DNA of 64,000 nt from Novosphingobium sp. (GTDB lineage Bacteria > Pseudomonadota > Alphaproteobacteria > Sphingomonadales > Sphingomonadaceae): NCBI GenBank assembly GCA_024236175.1, contig JACKKY010000003.1, forward strand, positions 62,001-126,000. The letters run 5' to 3'. Under the pieces are notes generated by a model. The model did no database searches and was not told the origin of the DNA. It worked only from the letters and a program-made list of their open reading frames with translations. This document shows, piece after piece, positions 60,872 to 64,000 of the stretch. The first letter of the stretch is position 1. Each line of letters starts with the position of its first letter. Position numbers and translations under genes: made by a program.

Positions 60872-62074
60872 CTAGCCGATAATTCCCGCCGCCTTGCCGG
60901 CCCGCTCGAACATTCCGATGATCGTCCCGACCTGCTCGGCCGAATGTTCGGCGCAAAGCGAGCAGCGCAGCAGCGTCATGTTGGCCGGGGTTGCCGGGGG
61001 GCGGGCCAGGTTGACGTAGAGACCCTCGGTCAGAAGCGCTTCCCACATCGCCGCGCCGCGCTCCAGATCGGGCATGATCACCGAGATGATCGCGCTTTGC
61101 GGCTCGTCGGTGCCGAGCTGGAAGCCGCGCTCCTTCAGGCCCCGGTGCAGCGTCTTGGAATTTTCCCACAGATGCGCGCGCTTGTTGCCGGAATGCATCA
61201 GCTTGCGGATTGAGGTCGCCGCAGTGGCGACGACGCTGGGCGGTAGCGAGGCGGTGAACACGTAAGGACGGCAGACGAGCCGCAGGATTTCGAACTTGGG
61301 GTGGTTCGAAACGCAGAAGCCGCCAACGGTTCCCACGCTCTTGGAGAAGGTGCCGATCACAAAGTCGACTTGGTCGAGAACGCCCTGGTCTTCGGCGACG
61401 CCGCGGCCGTTCGGTCCGATGAAACCCATCGAGTGCGCCTCGTCGACCAGCACCATCGCGCCATGCGCCCTGGCGATACCGATCATCTCCTTGAGGGGCG
61501 CGATGTCGCCCAGCATCGAATAGACGCCTTCGAGCACCACCAGCTTGCCGGCGTCTTCCGGGATGCGCTTCAGGCGCTTTTCCATGGCTTCGACATCGTT
61601 GTGCTTGAACGGCACCACTTCGGCGTCGCCCATCTTGCAGCCGTCCCAGATCGATGCGTGGCTGTCGATGTCGAGCACCACGTAGTCGCCCTTGCCGGCC
61701 ATGGTGCTGATGACGCCGAGGTTGGCCTGATAGCCGGTCGAGAACACCATGGCGTGGTCCATGGCGTAGAAGTCCTTCAGCGCCTCCTCGACCTGCTTGT
61801 GGCCGATGTAGGTGCCGTTGAGCACGCGGCTTCCGGTGGTGCCGGAGCCGAAATCGTCTAGCGCTTCCTTGCCGGCGGCGATGACATCGGGGTCGAACGT
61901 CATGCCCATGTAATTGTAAGTGCCGAGCAGGATCGTCTCGCGTCCGTTGCAGATCGCCACTGTCGGCGAAACCACCCGCTCCATCACCAGTCCGAAAGGG
62001 TCCTCCACGCCCGAGGCGAGCAGCCCCGCGCGCAGGTCGATCATCGGCTGGAACTTGTCGAAGAGGTCGCTCAT
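60872..62074 (-). CDS. spt: Serine palmitoyltransferase
   Basis: 400 residues. PLP-dependent alpha-oxoamine synthase that condenses serine with palmitoyl-CoA or acyl-ACP to start sphingolipid synthesis. Motifs: TYNYMGMTFDP, FGSGTTGSRVLNGTYIGHKQ, VDEAHSMGFIGPNGRG and the PLP lysine in GTFSKSVGTVGGF. The soluble bacterial SPT type, found in Sphingomonas and relatives. Adjacent acp supports acyl-ACP use. Alternatives (KBL, BioF) are less likely given context and length. Confidence 0.92.
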   Translation of the reverse strand: MSDLFDKFQPMIDLRAGLLASGVEDPFGLVMERVVSPTVAICNGRETILLGTYNYMGMTFDPDVIAAGKEALDDFGSGTTGSRVLNGTYIGHKQVEEALKDFYAMDHAMVFSTGYQANLGVISTMAGKGDYVVLDIDSHASIWDGCKMGDAEVVPFKHNDVEAMEKRLKRIPEDAGKLVVLEGVYSMLGDIAPLKEMIGIARAHGAMVLVDEAHSMGFIGPNGRGVAEDQGVLDQVDFVIGTFSKSVGTVGGFCVSNHPKFEILRLVCRPYVFTASLPPSVVATAATSIRKLMHSGNKRAHLWENSKTLHRGLKERGFQLGTDEPQSAIISVIMPDLERGAAMWEALLTEGLYVNLARPPATPANMTLLRCSLCAEHSAEQVGTIIGMFERAGKAAGIIG

Positions 62075-62095
62075 GTTGGTAGCCCCGGCGGCAGA

Positions 62096-62335
62096 TCAGC
62101 CCTGCAGCTTGACCACGGCGTCGATCAACTGCCCGTAGGTCTCGATCTCGGCCTGCTGGTTCATGCTGATGATGATGTCGAACTCGTCCTCGATCGCGGC
62201 GACGAAATCCATCACGGTCAGGCTGTCGAACTCGAGGTCGCCGGAAAAGGTCGTCGTGTCGGCGATCTCTATCCCCTTCTTGTTGAAGGGCTCGATCAGC
62301 GACCGGATGGTTGTATCAACGTCTGCTCGTTCCAT
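62096..62335 (-). CDS. Acyl carrier protein for sphingolipid synthesis
   Basis: 79 residues. Phosphopantetheine Ser in FDSLTVMDFV (Asp-Ser-Leu near 37-39), acidic helix II. Lies 21 bp upstream of spt on the same strand; an ACP (AcpR) beside SPT is a known arrangement in sphingomonads. Probably feeds acyl groups to SPT instead of the general fatty-acid ACP. Start ATG 62335 with GAAGGCCCC upstream. Confidence 0.9.
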   Translation of the reverse strand: MERADVDTTIRSLIEPFNKKGIEIADTTTFSGDLEFDSLTVMDFVAAIEDEFDIIISMNQQAEIETYGQLIDAVVKLQG

Positions 62336-62425
62336 GGGGCCTTCCTAGGATGGGATTACGGCGCAAAAGCGGCGCGGTTCCGCTCTGTCAAGTTCGGCCT
62401 GTGGAAGGCCCACGGTATCGCGATC

Positions 62426-62953
62426 TCACGATCCTCGCGGGTTGACCACCGCGGAGAGGTAGGCATCGTCGCGCAAGGTGTCGGGCCCGCCTGCAATGGA
62501 CTTCGGCAGCGGCTCCCGCGGCAGGGGGTCAAGTCGGTCGTATCGCAGGCGCCAGCTGGTAATCTTCCAGGCACCGTTGATCTTCCGGTAGGTTTCGTAT
62601 TCGCGGCCATAGCCCTTGTAGCCGCAGCGTTCGCCGGTCTTGGGATCGGGCTGCCATTCGTTGTAGTCGTTGATCATCCAGATGCCTCTCGCCTCCGTCG
62701 GGCCCTCGAAGGTGATCTCCGGCATCAGGAAGCGATGGAGGGAGGTCGCGCCCTTGAGCATGTCCCTTACGGCATAGGCGTAGGTCTCGCCGCCGTGCAT
62801 GAGTTGGCCGTTGCCGAGGTCGAACGTCGCGTCGGGGGTGAACACGTTCTTGAAGCCTTCCCAGTCCTTGGCGTCGGCCAGGCGGCCGAAGCGGGCCTTG
62901 AGCTCGATGATTTCCTTGTAGTCCAGCATCTGCTGCAGAAGCTCTTCAGACAT
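62426..62953 (-). CDS. SnoaL-like / NTF2-fold protein (second)
   Basis: 175 residues from ATG 62953, chosen because GGAG is 6 nt upstream; ATG 62959 has no proper spacing. NTF2 fold: YKEIIELKARFGRLADAKDW and VFTPDATFDLGNGQLMHGG. Not closely similar to the other SnoaL-like protein at 59174. Lies upstream of acp-spt with a 90-bp gap. Role unknown. Confidence 0.78.
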   Translation of the reverse strand: MSEELLQQMLDYKEIIELKARFGRLADAKDWEGFKNVFTPDATFDLGNGQLMHGGETYAYAVRDMLKGATSLHRFLMPEITFEGPTEARGIWMINDYNEWQPDPKTGERCGYKGYGREYETYRKINGAWKITSWRLRYDRLDPLPREPLPKSIAGGPDTLRDDAYLSAVVNPRGS

Positions 62954-62999
62954 TTGCATCTCCTGTCCCGTCCTGGGCGCACCTTCTTGCGGCGCCTCA

Positions 63000-63365
63000 C
63001 TAATCGATAAGCGCTTTCACCGAAGCCATGAACGGCCCGATCGAAACCGGCTTGGCGAGGTAGTTGTCCGCACCCGCATCGCGGATCCGCTCCTCGTCCC
63101 CCTTGCCGGCATAGGCGGTCACAGCAAGCACGGGGATGGAGCGCAGCACCCGGTCGGCCTTGGCGGCCTCTATCAGGTCCAGGCCGGAAACGTTCGGCAG
63201 CTGGATGTCCATGATGATCAGGTTCGGCACGAAGCTGCGCGCCTTGTCCAGCGCGTCGAGCCCGTCGGACACCGGCTCGACGGCGTAGCCCTGGCTTTTC
63301 AGCACGTCGCAGAACAACTTCCGGTTGAGGTCGTTGTCCTCGACAACGAGGATTCGCTTTGCCAT
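63000..63365 (-). CDS. divK: DivK-like single-domain response regulator
   Basis: 121 residues. Receiver domain with acidic pocket in VVEDNDLNRKL, phospho-Asp in IIMDIQLPNVSGLDLIE (Asp53), Thr in AVTAYAGKGDE and Lys in YLAKPVS. No output domain, as in DivK, which controls cell-cycle kinases in alphaproteobacteria. AAGGGAAGCG precedes the ATG. Confidence 0.86.
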   Translation of the reverse strand: MAKRILVVEDNDLNRKLFCDVLKSQGYAVEPVSDGLDALDKARSFVPNLIIMDIQLPNVSGLDLIEAAKADRVLRSIPVLAVTAYAGKGDEERIRDAGADNYLAKPVSIGPFMASVKALID

Positions 63366-63407
63366 TCGCTTCCCTTGCGGATGCGGTATCGAGCACTGAT
63401 CTATAGT

Positions 63408-63430
63408 CTGTTTCAGTCAGACTGAAACAG
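63408..63430. promoter_or_regulatory. 23-bp palindromic operator candidate
   Basis: ctgtttcagt and actgaaacag are perfect inverted arms around cag. The form suits a TetR-type or similar dimeric repressor. It lies 43 bp upstream of divK (minus) and directly before a larger inverted repeat on the way to the DUF3572 gene. Confidence 0.6.
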
Positions 63431-63432
63431 GT

Positions 63433-63506
63433 GCGGCACCAGCCCACTCCCCCACCCAACGGCAGTATTTTGTGGGTGGCCGAGTGGGGGAGTGGGCTGG
63501 TGCCGC
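63433..63506. repeat. Perfect 23-bp inverted repeat with 28-nt loop
   Basis: Arms at 63433-63455 and 63484-63506 are perfectly complementary (left arm starts gcggcaccagcccactccc). On either strand the transcript would form a very stable hairpin. No T-run follows, so it is not a simple terminator. It could be a REP-like element or a leader structure of the DUF3572 gene. Confidence 0.85.
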
Positions 63507-63553
63507 TGCCACGGAAGTGGAATACTGTTTATTCAAGCGAAAGGGAGCTGACA

Positions 63554-63829
63554 ATTCTTCGCGATCGATCATCCCCGGCTGCCGATCCGGAAGCCCTCGC
63601 GCTCAATGCGCTCGGCTGGGTGCTGGGCGATGAGGATCGAGCCTTGCGGCTGCTGGCGCTGACCGGCCTGACGCCCGACGCTTTGCGCGAACGGCTGGGC
63701 GAGCGGCAGGTGCTTGCCGCCGTGCTCGATTTTCTTTGCGCCCACGAACCGGACCTGCTCGCCGCCGCCGATGCTTTGGGCATTGAACCGCAGGAGATTG
63801 CGGACGCCCGCGAAAGGCTCGTCGCATGA
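63554..63829 (+). CDS. DUF3572 family protein
   Basis: About 91 residues if ATT 63554 is used, with AAAGGGAG 6 nt upstream; this fits the family N-terminus (DPEALALNALGWVL near residue 11). GTG 63500 inside the hairpin is the alternative and would give 109 residues. There is no in-frame ATG near the domain. Helical protein with DALRERLGERQVLAAVLDFL; function unknown. The stop overlaps the next gene (ATGA). Confidence 0.75.
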   Translation: MLRDRSSPAADPEALALNALGWVLGDEDRALRLLALTGLTPDALRERLGERQVLAAVLDFLCAHEPDLLAAADALGIEPQEIADARERLVA

Positions 63830-64000
63830 GCCGGCCGCTCATCATATCCGACTGCGATGAGGTGCTGCTCTACATGGTTGCGCCATTTCGCGACTGGTTG
63901 TCCGAGCAGCATGGGATCGTGTTCGACCTGAAGGGCCGCGATTTCGCCAATTCCATGAGGTATCGAGAAAGCGGAGAAGTCGTCTCGCAGGAGGATATCT
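63826..64000 (+). CDS. HAD-like hydrolase, N-terminal part (cut by window end)
   Basis: 58 residues visible. Starts MSRPLIISDCDEVLLYMVAP; the DCDEV motif is the HAD nucleophile region. ATG 63826 overlaps the DUF3572 stop, a pairing that I have seen in sphingomonads. The rest is beyond the window, so substrate and length are unknown. Confidence 0.75.
   Translation, partial: MSRPLIISDCDEVLLYMVAPFRDWLSEQHGIVFDLKGRDFANSMRYRESGEVVSQEDI

Overview
The window comes from an alphaproteobacterium, most likely of the order Sphingomonadales. Support: high GC with short intergenic gaps; a serine palmitoyltransferase beside a dedicated acyl carrier protein (sphingolipid synthesis); a TonB-ExbB-ExbD-ExbD set; DivK, Usg and DUF3572 proteins; and gene-transfer-agent-like terminase/DUF2793 remnants. 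I saw no rRNA or tRNA gene and no CRISPR array.

Layout. 1-2190: 3' part of a ligase-associated DEXH helicase. 2264-4884: tonB-exbB-exbD-exbD operon (minus). 5230-18779: housekeeping block (hom, glpX, prs, hisN, rpmI-rplT, pheS-pheT, prfC and small genes). 18846-22871: a variable island with a wecB fragment, a polymorphic-toxin-like gene with two related immunity-like genes, a Fic fragment, a 606-bp internally deleted IS3-family element and an IS5-type remnant. 22906-24389: sulfotransferase-like and endonuclease/exonuclease/phosphatase genes.

24465-29214: two different, complete IS1595-family elements lie back to back, with the same 8-bp sequence (taaaaaat) on the left, between them and on the right. 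Both carry passenger genes. In both, an RX4H (HEPN-like) protein is divergent from, and overlaps the start of, a small protein with an LATPP motif. This is the best candidate for an undescribed system in the window. Immediately downstream is glnK-amtB behind a textbook sigma-54 promoter.

31218-43200: a GlxA-type AraC regulator, four genes homologous to heterotetrameric sarcosine oxidase, purU, an XRE-cupin regulator, three split glutamate-synthase-like genes and a type III glutamine synthetase. Together these match the N-methylglutamate pathway for methylamine use (mgdABCD, mgsABC, gmaS), so the 'sarcosine oxidase' genes are better read as N-methylglutamate dehydrogenase. Methylamine would be captured on glutamate by GmaS, converted to N-methylglutamate by MgsABC and oxidised by MgdABCD with the C1 unit passed to tetrahydrofolate; PurU recycles formyl-tetrahydrofolate.

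43233-52349: a DUF442 protein, a double cold-shock-domain protein, argD-argF-hslO, queC-MFS, sodC and an OmpA-family protein. 52537-53900: a collapsed prophage or gene-transfer-agent remnant. 54072-59713: a YqaA-type membrane protein, an orphan PD-(D/E)XK nuclease-like gene, and an IclR regulator divergent from a TauD dioxygenase, an alpha/beta hydrolase and a SnoaL-like protein. 59835-64000: usg, the acp-spt-SGNH sphingolipid operon, a SnoaL-like gene, divK, strong inverted repeats, DUF3572 and the start of a HAD-type hydrolase.
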